Origin: an uncultured Pseudomonadota bacterium
Lineage (GTDB): Bacteria; Pseudomonadota; Gammaproteobacteria; Steroidobacterales; Steroidobacteraceae
Assembly: GCA_903884235.1 (NCBI GenBank)
Contig: CAISEB010000054.1
Location: 1-49,326 of the forward strand
Reading direction: 5' to 3'
DNA: 49,326 nt
This document shows, in pieces, positions 25,571-34,097 of the stretch. The notes beneath the pieces are model-generated. The model did not search any database. It was not told the origin of the DNA and saw only the letters and a program-made list of their open reading frames with translations. The first letter of the stretch is position 1; each line of letters opens with the position of its first letter. The translations under genes and the position numbers were made by a program.

Positions 25571-25774
25571 TCAGACCGCGCCGTGGCCCCGGTCCTTCGC
25601 GGACGCCGGCGCGGGAGCCGGGGCTTTCGAGAGCAGGGCGGGGTGCGGGAGCACCACGGCGCAGCGCCACATCCACATTGCAAAGTGCCGCCCCGTGGAC
25701 GACGCCACGGCCGCCGGGGTGGGCGGGCGCGGTCCGTCACGCGCGTCCGGCGCGGGCCTGGTCGGGATGGTCAT
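25571..25774 (-). CDS. Possible small hypothetical protein
   Basis: 67 aa. It has a Pro-rich N-terminus, one short hydrophobic patch with aromatic residues (FAMWMWRCAVVLPHPALL) and a Pro/Ala-rich end. ATG at 25774 has GAGG about 10 nt upstream. No family is recognised. It lies alone between two divergent genes and could be a chance open frame in GC-rich DNA; the Trp/Met-rich segment is unlike random GC-rich frames, which is the main reason to list it. Confidence 0.28.
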   Translation of the reverse strand: MTIPTRPAPDARDGPRPPTPAAVASSTGRHFAMWMWRCAVVLPHPALLSKAPAPAPASAKDRGHGAV

Positions 25775-25934
25775 GGAGAGATCCCTCGGCTGATGCACCG
25801 CATCATTCTGGTCCTGGAGGGCGGGCGGACAAGGGAAAGGTGTGGTGCCGTCGGATGAACCCATTTCACCGGGTCGGCCCGGCTGGCGCTGCGCCCGGCC
25901 ACCGCCGCGCAACCTCCTCGACGGGGCCGGCACG

Positions 25935-25940
25935 GTAGAC
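25935..25940 (+). promoter_or_regulatory. -10-like TAGACT before aminotransferase
   Basis: TAGACT ends 27 nt before the ATG at 25968. The -35 region is not convincing. Confidence 0.3.
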
Positions 25941-25967
25941 TGCGCCGACCCCACTCCCGGAGCCCCG

Positions 25968-27122
25968 ATGGACAGCGCCACGACCCCCCGATCCAAGCTG
26001 CCCGACGTCGGGACGACGATCTTCACGGTGATTGGTGATCTCGCGGCCAAGCACCAGGCACTCAATCTCTCGCAGGGCGCGCCGAACTTCGACTGCGACG
26101 CGCGACTCATCGACCAGGCGGTCGCCGCGATGCGCGCCGGGCGCAACCAGTACGCGTCGATGACCGGCCTGCCGGCGCTGCGCGCCGCGATCGCCGCCAA
26201 GTGCGAGCACCTCACCGGCCTGCGCTACGACGCCGACGAGGAGGTCACGGTCGTGGCGAGCGCGAGCCAGGGCCTGTACGCCGCGATCAGCGGCCTCGTG
26301 CATCCCGGCGACGAGGTGATCTACTTCGACCCGGCTTTCGACAGCTACGCGCCGATCGTGCGGTTGCAGGGCGCGACGCCCATCGCGCTCAAGCTGACGG
26401 CGGAGGGGTTCCGCATCCCGTGGGACGACCTCGCCGCAGCGATCACGCCACGCACGCGCATGATCATCGTGAATACGCCGCACAATCCCACCTCGACCGT
26501 GCTCGGTGCCGCCGACCTCGATCGACTGGCCGCGCTCACGCGAGGCACCGACATCTTCGTGCTGTCGGACGAGGTCTACGAACACGTGGTGTTCGACGGC
26601 GGCCTTCACTACGGCATGGCGCGCCATCGGGAGCTTGCCTCGCGCAGCGTGATCGTGTCCTCCTTCGGCAAGTCCTACCACGTGACGGGCTGGCGCGTCG
26701 GCTACTGCCTCGCGCCCGCGGCGCTCACGGTCGAAGTCCGCAAGATCCACCAGTTCATGATGTTCGCCGCCGACACGCCAATGCAGCATGCGTTCGCGGA
26801 CATGCTCGGCGACGAGTCGACCTGGCTCGGCCTGTCGGCGTTCTACCAGCACAAGCGCGACCTGCTTGCGCGCGAGCTCGCGCATTCGCGCTTCGAGCTG
26901 CTGCCGAGCCGTGGATCGTTCTTCATGCTGGCGCGGTTCCGCGGCTTCTCGGACGAGAGCGACAGCGACTTCGCGCTCAGGCTGATCCGCGATCACCGCG
27001 TCGCGACGATCCCGCTGTCGGCCTTCTACAGCGACGGCACGGACCTCGGCATCATCCGGCTCAGCTTTTCCAAGGATGACGCGACGCTGGTCGAGGGGGC
27101 CCGGAGGCTGTCGGCGGTCTGA
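25968..27122 (+). CDS. ybdL: YbdL-type methionine aminotransferase (PLP, class I)
   Basis: 384 aa, against 386 in E. coli YbdL, and collinear with it from KLPDVGTTIFT through ALNLSQGAPNFD to the C-terminus. The PLP-binding Lys is Lys235 in SSFGKSYHVTGWRVGY; NTPHNPTSTV and SDEVYEHVVF hold the Asn, Asp and Tyr cofactor contacts. YbdL transfers the amino group of methionine (and His, Phe) and can serve in methionine salvage or breakdown; cytosolic. ATG at 25968 has GGAG 5 nt upstream; earlier in-frame starts lack homology. Convergent with the SDR gene, with a hairpin between. Confidence 0.93.
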   Translation: MDSATTPRSKLPDVGTTIFTVIGDLAAKHQALNLSQGAPNFDCDARLIDQAVAAMRAGRNQYASMTGLPALRAAIAAKCEHLTGLRYDADEEVTVVASASQGLYAAISGLVHPGDEVIYFDPAFDSYAPIVRLQGATPIALKLTAEGFRIPWDDLAAAITPRTRMIIVNTPHNPTSTVLGAADLDRLAALTRGTDIFVLSDEVYEHVVFDGGLHYGMARHRELASRSVIVSSFGKSYHVTGWRVGYCLAPAALTVEVRKIHQFMMFAADTPMQHAFADMLGDESTWLGLSAFYQHKRDLLARELAHSRFELLPSRGSFFMLARFRGFSDESDSDFALRLIRDHRVATIPLSAFYSDGTDLGIIRLSFSKDDATLVEGARRLSAV

Positions 27123-27142
27123 TCGGGAGGCCTGCGGCGCGG

Positions 27143-27166
27143 TGGGCCGAGGTCTACCTCGCCCCA
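27143..27166. terminator. Hairpin between convergent aminotransferase and SDR genes
   Basis: Arms TGGGCCGAGGT (27143-27153) and ACCTCGCCCCA (27156-27166) pair with a single C-C mismatch. No T-tract. It is placed to end transcription from both sides. Confidence 0.4.
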
Positions 27167-27200
27167 GCGACGTGCAGCGGCGGCCCTCCTGCGCCGGGGA

Positions 27201-28733
27201 TCACCACGGCGCCGGCTTGTAGTCCTTCAGGAACTGGCCCCACACGTGGGTGCCGGTCAGGCGTCCCGCGAAGATCGGGTCGACGATGCGCGCCGCGCCG
27301 TCGATGATGTCGAGCGGCGGCGCGAAGCCTTCCTCCGCCTTGCGGGCCGCGTGCACGGCGGGGTCTTCGTCCGTGACCCAGCCGGTGTCGACCGCATTCA
27401 TGTGAATGCCGTCCTTCACGAAGTCAGGCGCGCTCGTCCGCGTCATCATGTTGAGCGCAGCCTTCGCCATGTTGGTGTGCGGGTGCTTGTCGGTCTTCGT
27501 GGTGCGATAGAACTGGCCTTCCATCGCGCTGACGTTGACCACGTGCTTGTGCCTGCCGGCGGTCCGCACCATCAGCGGCTTGAGTCGCGCGTTGAGGATA
27601 TAGGGTGCGATCGCATTGACGAGCTGCACCTCGAGCAGCTCCGGGGTCTCGACCTCGTGCAGCCGCAGTCGCCAGCTGTTCATCGTGCGCAGGTCCGTCT
27701 GCTGGCGATCCTCGTCGTAGCGGCCCGCCGGGAAGAGCGCGTCCCCGTCGCGATAGTCCTCGTCGAGGTAGCGGCGCTGCGACAGCGCGGCACTGTGCAG
27801 CAGGCCCTCGCCGTGCGGCTGCGTCGCCGCGACGACGAGCGCACCCTTGTTCGACTGCGGGTGCTCGAGCGTCCGCAGCAGCTCGCCGTGGCTGGCGAGG
27901 GGCTGCTGCCAGGCCGCCGGCAGCGAGGCGAGCGGCGCCGCCTCGCGCTCCAGCAGGTGCTGGAAGAACCCCGCCGGACGGCGCACGGTCTGGCAGGCGT
28001 TGTTGATGATGTAGTCGAGGCGCGGCAGCCGGTCGTTGAGGAAGCGCGCGAAGAGCTCGACGCTCGGTGTGTGCCGCAGGTCGATCCCGTGGACCTGCAG
28101 GCGTTCGCCGAAGGCCGCGAAATCCGCCTCGCGCGCGTAGCGGTCCGCGGCATCGATCGGGAAGCGCGTCGTGACCACCACGTGCGCGCCCGCCCGCAGC
28201 AGCTTCAGGGATGCCTGGAAACCGATCTTCACGCGCGCACCGGTGACCAGTGCGTACTGACCCGAGAGGTCCGCCGTCTGTTCGCGCTTGGCGTAGTTGA
28301 AGTCGCCGCACTCGTCGCACATCGAATCGTAGTAGCGGTGCACGCGCGTGAACGGCTGCTTGCAGACGTAGCAGGCGCGCTCCCGGTTGAGCGCAGGGCG
28401 GTCGTCCGTCTCGCCAGTCGCCGGTGGCGTGAGCCACAGCGGCGCATAGGTCTCGGCGCGCCGCTGGACCCTGAGGCCAGCCTGCTCGAGGGCCCCGCGG
28501 TCCGCTGCATTGGCGGCCTGCCGCCCCGCGCGGCGGAATGCCTTGACCATCCTGACGACGTCGTGGCGTTCGGGCTTCGAGACGAGGCCCGTCAGCATCA
28601 TCAGCTGGCGCCGCTGCTCCTGTGAGAGGCGCGCGAGGTGCGCGCGGTCGGCCTCGATCGCGGCGAGCACGCGCAGGCACGTCGCCAGGTCGTCGTCGGA
28701 AAAGTTCGCATTGTCGGGAGGGGACGGATCCAT
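27201..28733 (-). CDS. Atypical SDR oxidoreductase with N-terminal zinc ribbon
   Basis: 510 aa, about twice a classical SDR. Residues 1-110 are helical and charged. A Cys4 ribbon follows: Cys121-x2-Cys124-x14-Cys139-x2-Cys142. The Rossmann domain starts near 158 with TGARVKIG (164-171) in place of TGxxxGIG, and NNAC is at 244-247. The active-site region has Ser402 (NVSAMEG) and Lys424, but the usual YxxxK is Thr420-Asn-Met-Ala-Lys424, so the catalytic Tyr is missing. There is a roughly 110-residue insertion before it. ATG 28733 follows TACAAT by 6 nt with no Shine-Dalgarno, suggesting a leaderless mRNA. Substrate unknown. Confidence 0.85.
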   Translation of the reverse strand: MDPSPPDNANFSDDDLATCLRVLAAIEADRAHLARLSQEQRRQLMMLTGLVSKPERHDVVRMVKAFRRAGRQAANAADRGALEQAGLRVQRRAETYAPLWLTPPATGETDDRPALNRERACYVCKQPFTRVHRYYDSMCDECGDFNYAKREQTADLSGQYALVTGARVKIGFQASLKLLRAGAHVVVTTRFPIDAADRYAREADFAAFGERLQVHGIDLRHTPSVELFARFLNDRLPRLDYIINNACQTVRRPAGFFQHLLEREAAPLASLPAAWQQPLASHGELLRTLEHPQSNKGALVVAATQPHGEGLLHSAALSQRRYLDEDYRDGDALFPAGRYDEDRQQTDLRTMNSWRLRLHEVETPELLEVQLVNAIAPYILNARLKPLMVRTAGRHKHVVNVSAMEGQFYRTTKTDKHPHTNMAKAALNMMTRTSAPDFVKDGIHMNAVDTGWVTDEDPAVHAARKAEEGFAPPLDIIDGAARIVDPIFAGRLTGTHVWGQFLKDYKPAPW

Positions 28734-28739
28734 CGCAAC

Positions 28740-28745
28740 ATTGTA
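28740..28745 (-). promoter_or_regulatory. -10-like TACAAT 6 nt before SDR ATG
   Basis: TACAAT on the minus strand is followed by 6 nt and then ATG at 28733, the same geometry as at the Nudix and tetR genes. No clear -35. Confidence 0.5.
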
Positions 28746-28841
28746 GTCGACCGTCGAACGGATCGCCGGTTGGTGGCCGCGGTGCCGGGTCCGGCCTGCG
28801 CGGCGTCCCGGGCGGTCGCCGGCGCAAGGCACCTCGCACCC

Positions 28842-28873
28842 GGATCCCGGCGGCCTGGAGGCCGCCGGGATCC
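28842..28873 (-). terminator. Perfect 14-bp hairpin after TonB receptor
   Basis: Inverted repeat with arms GGATCCCGGCGGCC and GGCCGCCGGGATCC around the loop TGGA, starting 14 nt past the receptor stop codon. The stem is perfect but no T-tract follows. Confidence 0.6.
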
Positions 28874-28887
28874 CCTCATCGGCCGGA

Positions 28888-31215
28888 TCAGAACTTCGCG
28901 CGCACCGTGAACATGAAGCTGCGCGGCGCCTGGTAGTTGAATTCCGTCGGGCCAGTCGTCACGAGCGTCAGGTTCCGCTTGTTGGCGAGGTTGTAGACGC
29001 TGATCGCGAGCTTCAGCGACTGGAGGCCCGCGCCCGGACTCAGGAACGTGTAGCTCGCATTCGCATCGACGTTGTCGTAGGCGGCAATCTCGTTGCTGAT
29101 CGTGTTGTCGCCGTTCGGCTGGCCCGCGGCCTCGCCCGGGATTACGTACTGCTTGCCAGTGCGCACATAGGTGATCGAGGCGTTGATCGGACCGCTCTTG
29201 TAGAGCAGGCCGAGCGCCGCGGTCATGTCCGGAGCGTACGGGATCGTGCCATTGACCGGCGCGGCGCCGTTGTACGTGAACGTGCTCGACACGCCGGAGC
29301 CGCCCTGGTCGGTGGCGACCAGCGCGTCGTTGATGTTGACGAACTTGGCGCTGTCGAGCGCGCCGTTCACGAACGCCGAGAGGCCGCCGCCGAGCTGGAC
29401 TGCGAGTTCACCCTCGATGCCTTGGTAGCGCGCGCCGCCGGCATCGAGGAACGTCGTGTAGTTGCCCTGCGTGTTCGACAGGATCAGGTTCTTGAAGTCC
29501 ACGCGATACACATCGAGGTCCCAGGTCAGGCGCGAGTCCTTGTGCACGAAGCCGAGCTGGTAGTTCGTGGTCAGCTGGGGCTTCGGCGAGCCGACCGCGC
29601 CGGTGACGTAGGTGTAGTCGAGCGTCGGGATCTGCATGCCCTTCGCGAACTGGAAGTACATCGAGTTCTCGGCGCCGAAGCGCTTGTTCACCGTCAGGAA
29701 CGGCAGCGTGTCGGTGTACTTGTAGGAGCCGTAGAACGGACCGAAGCCGTTGTTGTTGGCCGCGTCGATGTTCCGCGTGAAGCTGACGTACTTGACGCCC
29801 GGGGTCACGGTCAGACCATCGGCGACGACCCACTCGAACTCCGCGAACGGCTCGTAGTTGTCCCAGCTCGAGCCCTGGTCGTTCTTGACCTTGCCCGTGA
29901 ACTGGTTGGTAGTCAGGTCCATGTAGTACTTGTGGCGGTGTGTGTGCGAGGTCTCGAGCCACGCGCCGAGGCGCAGCAGGCCCGCGCCCGTGTCGTAGGT
30001 CGCCTTGAAGATGTCGCCCTCGACGCGGTACATGTTCAGCTTGTCGTTGCCCGGCACGTCTCCCGGCGTCGAGCCCTTGTGGCCGGTGCAGACCTCGTTC
30101 TCGACCACAGCGCCGCCGGCGGCGCCGCACGCCGCCATCTGCGACGGATCGCCAGCCTGGTCCGGGCTGTCGCCCGCGACGGTGTAGTTCTTGTAGGCGT
30201 ACGTGTACAGGTTGTTGTCGATCTTCCACCCGTTGCCGAGATCCGACTGGACCCGGACGTACTCCATGTCCGTCTGCTTGCGGATGTGGTTGTAGCCGGC
30301 GTAGGCCATGCTGTGCGGATCCTGGTTGAGGCCGCCATAGCCGATGCCGTAGGCCGCGACCTGCGCCGCCGTCGGGCCGACCCAGTTGTCCGTCAGGTGC
30401 AGGAATTCGTCGTTGTACTGCGCGAACAGGGTCAGCGTCGTATTGTCGCCGAACTTCTTCGTGAACTTGCCGAGCAGGTTGTCGCTCGAGAGGTCGTTGT
30501 ACTTCAGGAAGCCGTCGCTCTCGAGCTTCTGGTAGTTCAACTGCAGCTGGCCGTCGCCGAGATTGGCGAGATGGCCACTCTCGACCGACACGCCGAACAG
30601 GTTTGTCTTCCAGTTGCCGCGTGATTCGTACAGTTCGACGCTCTGCGCCTCTGCCGGGGTCTTCGAGAACAGGTTCACGCTGCCGCCGAACGAAGCCTGG
30701 CCCATGTTGCTGGCGTTGCCGGGGCCGCGCTCGACAACGACGCCACCGATGACCGACGACGGGAAGTACGAGGTCGAGTGGTGCGATGGGTCGTTCGTGT
30801 CGCCGAACGGAATGCCGTCCCAGGTGACGTTGTACTGGTTGTCCTTGAAGCCCCGCATCGTCGTCGAGGTATCGGTCAGCCCCGGGCCGTTCGGCGACGG
30901 CGTGGTCGCCATGCTCGGTGCGATGCCGATGATCGAGTTGAAGTTGCCCGTCGCAGGGACCATGTCCTCGATGAACGCGCGCGAGATGACCGTCTCGGGC
31001 TCGATCGTCGCGAGGTTCGCCTGCACCGGCGCGATCGCCTCGATCGAGTCCTTGTTGACGAGCACGTCGACGGAACCGAGCGAGGTGCCGACGGTACCGA
31101 GGCTGACCTGATCGCCTTCGCCGTCGGCGTGCGCGACGGTTGTGAACGCGGCCGAGGCCACGAGAACGGTGGCGACGGCGCGGCGAAGCGCCGCCCGGGT
31201 CGAGGTATGAATCAT
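28888..31215 (-). CDS. TonB-dependent outer-membrane receptor
   Basis: 775 aa. A signal peptide ends near VAHA-DGEGD. A plug domain (about 50-190, with STTMRGFKDNQYNVTWDGIP and VIGGVVVERGPG) precedes a 22-strand barrel-type region rich in aromatic, alternating residues; the protein ends in Phe (RAKF), as outer-membrane barrels do. It imports a substrate using TonB energy; the ligand cannot be read from sequence. ATG 31215 has GGAG 8 nt upstream; an in-frame GTG at 31224 is less likely. It is divergent from a symporter/ureohydrolase operon, so the substrate may be related to that pathway (inference). A strong hairpin follows the gene. Confidence 0.93.
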   Translation of the reverse strand: MIHTSTRAALRRAVATVLVASAAFTTVAHADGEGDQVSLGTVGTSLGSVDVLVNKDSIEAIAPVQANLATIEPETVISRAFIEDMVPATGNFNSIIGIAPSMATTPSPNGPGLTDTSTTMRGFKDNQYNVTWDGIPFGDTNDPSHHSTSYFPSSVIGGVVVERGPGNASNMGQASFGGSVNLFSKTPAEAQSVELYESRGNWKTNLFGVSVESGHLANLGDGQLQLNYQKLESDGFLKYNDLSSDNLLGKFTKKFGDNTTLTLFAQYNDEFLHLTDNWVGPTAAQVAAYGIGYGGLNQDPHSMAYAGYNHIRKQTDMEYVRVQSDLGNGWKIDNNLYTYAYKNYTVAGDSPDQAGDPSQMAACGAAGGAVVENEVCTGHKGSTPGDVPGNDKLNMYRVEGDIFKATYDTGAGLLRLGAWLETSHTHRHKYYMDLTTNQFTGKVKNDQGSSWDNYEPFAEFEWVVADGLTVTPGVKYVSFTRNIDAANNNGFGPFYGSYKYTDTLPFLTVNKRFGAENSMYFQFAKGMQIPTLDYTYVTGAVGSPKPQLTTNYQLGFVHKDSRLTWDLDVYRVDFKNLILSNTQGNYTTFLDAGGARYQGIEGELAVQLGGGLSAFVNGALDSAKFVNINDALVATDQGGSGVSSTFTYNGAAPVNGTIPYAPDMTAALGLLYKSGPINASITYVRTGKQYVIPGEAAGQPNGDNTISNEIAAYDNVDANASYTFLSPGAGLQSLKLAISVYNLANKRNLTLVTTGPTEFNYQAPRSFMFTVRAKF

Positions 31216-31666
31216 GGTGTCCACTCCAATCGTGTCGTTGCGTTGGGTGCCCGCGGCGAGGGGCGCGAGCGACCTGGATCGGCGCGTGCTTCTGTGAGCG
31301 TTGGCGCCGGGGCAACAGACTGGACGGCGCGGATGAAGCCATCGTGACGGAATTGAGACGGCGAGGTTACAGGCCGACGCTGCCCCGGCGCACCGAGGAT
31401 TTCCAGTTTCTTAACAATACGTTACGAATGCTGACCGCCCGCGGCCAAGTGCCGACCGGGTCCGGGGCCGGGATTCCACCGCAGTACGCCGGGGCGCCTG
31501 GCGATCCTGAATGCGGCCCGTGGCAGTCGAGCAACAGATGGGGCCGCGCACCGGGCGGCGCCCCGCCGCGCTGCGATCCGACGTGCGCCGGGCGGGAAAT
31601 CGATGGGCTTCGACCCACCCAGACCGTATGATCGGCCGCTCGTTTCCCCGAACGCGCCGGAGTTGA
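31216..31666. other. 451-nt divergent regulatory region
   Basis: It lies between the TonB receptor and the symporter gene. An AT-rich island at about 31398-31430 (TTCTTAACAATACGTTACGA) stands out in this GC-rich DNA and probably holds promoter or regulator sites. TATGAT at 31627-31632 is a -10 candidate for the symporter. I recognised no riboswitch and no coding sequence here. Confidence 0.5.
31627..31632 (+). promoter_or_regulatory. -10-like TATGAT before symporter gene
   Basis: TATGAT lies 34 nt before the ATG at 31667; no consensus -35 at 16-18 nt. Confidence 0.35.
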
Positions 31667-33073
31667 ATGCCGATGGTGACTTTGGACCTGGTCGTACTGG
31701 CCGCCTACCTGATCGGCATCCTGGTCGTCGGCCTGTGGGCCCAGCGCAAGGCGCACACGCAGGAGGACTTCCTGGTCGCGGGGCGGTCCGTGGGCCCCGT
31801 GCTCTACTCCGGGACGCTCGCCGCGGTCATCCTCGGCGGCGGCTCGACGGTCGGTGGCGTGAAGCTCGGCTACCTGTACGGCATCTCGGGCATGTGGCTC
31901 GTCGTGATGTACGGCCTCGCGATGATCGTCGTCGGCGTCCTGCTGGTGCCGCGCATCCTCAAGCTCAAGCTGTTCACGATTCCCGAGCTCCTCGAGCGGC
32001 GGTTCAACATCCCGGCCCGTGTCGCCGGTGGCGTCGTGATGGCGGCCTACGACCTGATGATCGTCGTCACCGGCACCATCGCCGCCGGGGCGGTGATGGA
32101 AGTCATCGTCGGCATCCCGCGGGTGCTCTCGATCCTGCTCAGCAGTGCGGTCGTCATCGCCTACTCCGTGTTCGGCGGCATGTGGTCGCTGACCCAGACC
32201 GACATCGTGCAGTTCGTCATCAAGACGATCGGGATGCTGTTCATCCTGCTGCCCGCCTCGATCTACTACGCGGGCGGGTTCGCGGGCATGCACGCCAGCC
32301 TGCCGCCCGAATATTTCTCGCTGACGCACATCGGGGGCGGGAAGATCCTGTCGTTCTTCATGCTGTTTTTCCTCGGCATGCTGATTGGGCAGGACGGCTG
32401 GCAGCGCGTGTTCACCGCCCGCAGCGTCAAGGTCGCCCGCGATGGCGGCCTCTACGTGGGCCTCTACTGCATCGTCTACGCGATCGCCGGCGCGCTCATC
32501 GGCGCCGCCGGGCACGTGTTCCTGCCCCCGCTCGCCAATCCTGACCTCGCCTTCGGCTCGATCGTCAACGCGGTGCTGCCGCCGGGCGTGCGCGGCCTGC
32601 TGCTCGCCGCATCGCTGTCGGCAATCATGTCGACGGCGAGCGCCTGCGTGCTGGCGACATCCACGGTGCTGCTCGAGGACGTCTGGCTGCCCCTGCGCAA
32701 GTCGACCGGCAGCGGCTCCATTCTGCAGGTGCGCATGCTCACGCTGCTGTTTGGGATCGTCGCGACGACGATTGCCTGCCTGACGACCGACGTCATTGCG
32801 GCGCTCTCCGTCGCCTACGACATCCTGGTTGGTGCGCTGTTCGTGCCGGTGATCGGGGCAATCCTCTGGCGGCGCGTGTCGGCGCGCGCCGCGCTGGCGT
32901 CGATCGCCGTCGGAGGCATCGGCGTCATAGGCTTCCTGCGCTATTCGGGCGTCGATTCCGACCTGCCCATCTACGCCGGCCTCGGCTCCAGCTTCGTGGT
33001 GTACGTCGTCCTCACGCTCGTCGACGGCAAGGAAGCGCCGGACACCGAGCGGGTCGCCGTGCAGGGCATCTGA
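31667..33073 (+). CDS. Sodium:solute symporter (SSS family)
   Basis: 468 aa with about 13 hydrophobic helices, the SSS layout. Typical parts are EDFLVAGRSVGPVLYSGTLA, GGSTVGGVKLGYLYG, FGGMWSLTQTDIVQF and GLLLAASLSAIMSTASACVLA, the last near the predicted sodium site. Inner-membrane importer driven by sodium. ATG at 31667 has GGAG only 4 nt upstream; a second ATG at 31673 has better spacing and may be the true start. The ureohydrolase gene follows after 16 nt, so the carrier probably imports a guanidino compound, as in the Pseudomonas gpuP-gpuA pair (inference). Confidence 0.92.
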   Translation: MPMVTLDLVVLAAYLIGILVVGLWAQRKAHTQEDFLVAGRSVGPVLYSGTLAAVILGGGSTVGGVKLGYLYGISGMWLVVMYGLAMIVVGVLLVPRILKLKLFTIPELLERRFNIPARVAGGVVMAAYDLMIVVTGTIAAGAVMEVIVGIPRVLSILLSSAVVIAYSVFGGMWSLTQTDIVQFVIKTIGMLFILLPASIYYAGGFAGMHASLPPEYFSLTHIGGGKILSFFMLFFLGMLIGQDGWQRVFTARSVKVARDGGLYVGLYCIVYAIAGALIGAAGHVFLPPLANPDLAFGSIVNAVLPPGVRGLLLAASLSAIMSTASACVLATSTVLLEDVWLPLRKSTGSGSILQVRMLTLLFGIVATTIACLTTDVIAALSVAYDILVGALFVPVIGAILWRRVSARAALASIAVGGIGVIGFLRYSGVDSDLPIYAGLGSSFVVYVVLTLVDGKEAPDTERVAVQGI

Positions 33074-33089
33074 AAAGGGATAGGCGAGC

Positions 33090-34076
33090 ATGACGTATCG
33101 GAAGAAGGGGATCGTGGACGGGCGCGAGTACGAGCCGATGAAGGAGCCGCGCTACGCGGAGATCGCGACCTTCATGCGCGCGCCGCTCGCGACCGACCTC
33201 GGCGAGGTCGACATCGGGCTCATCGGCGTGCCGACCGACCTCGGCGTGACCAATCGGCCCGGCGCGCGCCACGGCCCGCGCGAGATCCGCAACTCCTCGA
33301 GCCTGATGCGCGGCTTCAACGTCATCACGCGGGTCAATCCCTACGAGCTGTGCCGCATCGCCGATCTCGGCGACGTGCGCTTCTCCGGCCGCTACGACCT
33401 CGAGAAGCAGACTGGCGAGATCGCCGACTACTACAGGCGGGTGCATGCCGCCGGCATCGTTCCGGTCACTGCAGGCGGCGACCACTCGATCACGTTCCCG
33501 ATCTTCCAGGCCATCGCGGCCGATGGCCCGATCGGCATGGTCCACATCGACGCGCACACCGACACCTGGGGCGATCTCTACGGATCGAAGTTCACGCATG
33601 GCGCGCCGTTCCGGCTTGCCGTCGAGCATGGCCTGCTCGATCCGAAGCGCACGATCCAGATCGGCATTCGCGGCGGTCAGAACCTGATGGACGGCGTCGA
33701 CTACTCACTGGCACACGGCATGCGCGTGGTCTTCATGGAAGACTTCGCGAAGATGGGTGTCGACGAGGTGATCGCCGAGGCGCGGCGCGTGGTCGGTGAC
33801 GGCCCGACCTACATCTCTTTCGACGTCGACGGTCTCGACCCCGTCTATGCACCGGGTACCGGGACGCCCGAAGTCGGTGGCATGTCCACGATCGACGCGC
33901 TGCGCCTGCTGCATGGGCTGCGGGGCCTCAATCTCATCGGCGGCGATGTCGTCGAGGTCGCGCCACCCTACGACCAGACGGGCAACACCGCGCTCGTCGG
34001 CGCGACGATGATGTACGAGATCCTGTGCCTGGTCGCCGAGTCCCGGTTCGGCCCATCGAGCGCCCGCGCCCTCTGA
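33090..34076 (+). CDS. Ureohydrolase (agmatinase/guanidino-acid hydrolase family)
   Basis: 328 aa. The binuclear metal ligands are complete: His132 (GGDHS), Asp154, His156 and Asp158 (HIDAHTD), Asp245 and Asp247 (FDVDGLDP). The enzyme releases urea from a guanidino group. The neighbour is a sodium symporter 16 nt upstream; no arginine or spermidine genes are present, so a guanidinopropionate, guanidinobutyrate or guanidine hydrolase is as likely as agmatinase. ATG at 33090 has AAGGGATAGG upstream. Cytosolic. Confidence 0.92.
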   Translation: MTYRKKGIVDGREYEPMKEPRYAEIATFMRAPLATDLGEVDIGLIGVPTDLGVTNRPGARHGPREIRNSSSLMRGFNVITRVNPYELCRIADLGDVRFSGRYDLEKQTGEIADYYRRVHAAGIVPVTAGGDHSITFPIFQAIAADGPIGMVHIDAHTDTWGDLYGSKFTHGAPFRLAVEHGLLDPKRTIQIGIRGGQNLMDGVDYSLAHGMRVVFMEDFAKMGVDEVIAEARRVVGDGPTYISFDVDGLDPVYAPGTGTPEVGGMSTIDALRLLHGLRGLNLIGGDVVEVAPPYDQTGNTALVGATMMYEILCLVAESRFGPSSARAL

Positions 34077-34097
34077 GGCGCGGCTGCGCGGGCCTCG

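Larger units (their letters stand above)
25474..25967. other. 494-nt divergent intergenic stretch
   Basis: It lies between the M19 gene and the aminotransferase gene. I see one weak small ORF (25571-25774, minus) and a -10-like TAGACT at 25935-25940 before the aminotransferase. Nothing else is recognisable. Confidence 0.5.

Noticed and set aside
31216-31666. A guanidine riboswitch ahead of the symporter/ureohydrolase operon
   Set aside because: I looked for ACGR-loop hairpin pairs and a ykkC-like core but found no convincing structure. A covariance-model search would decide.
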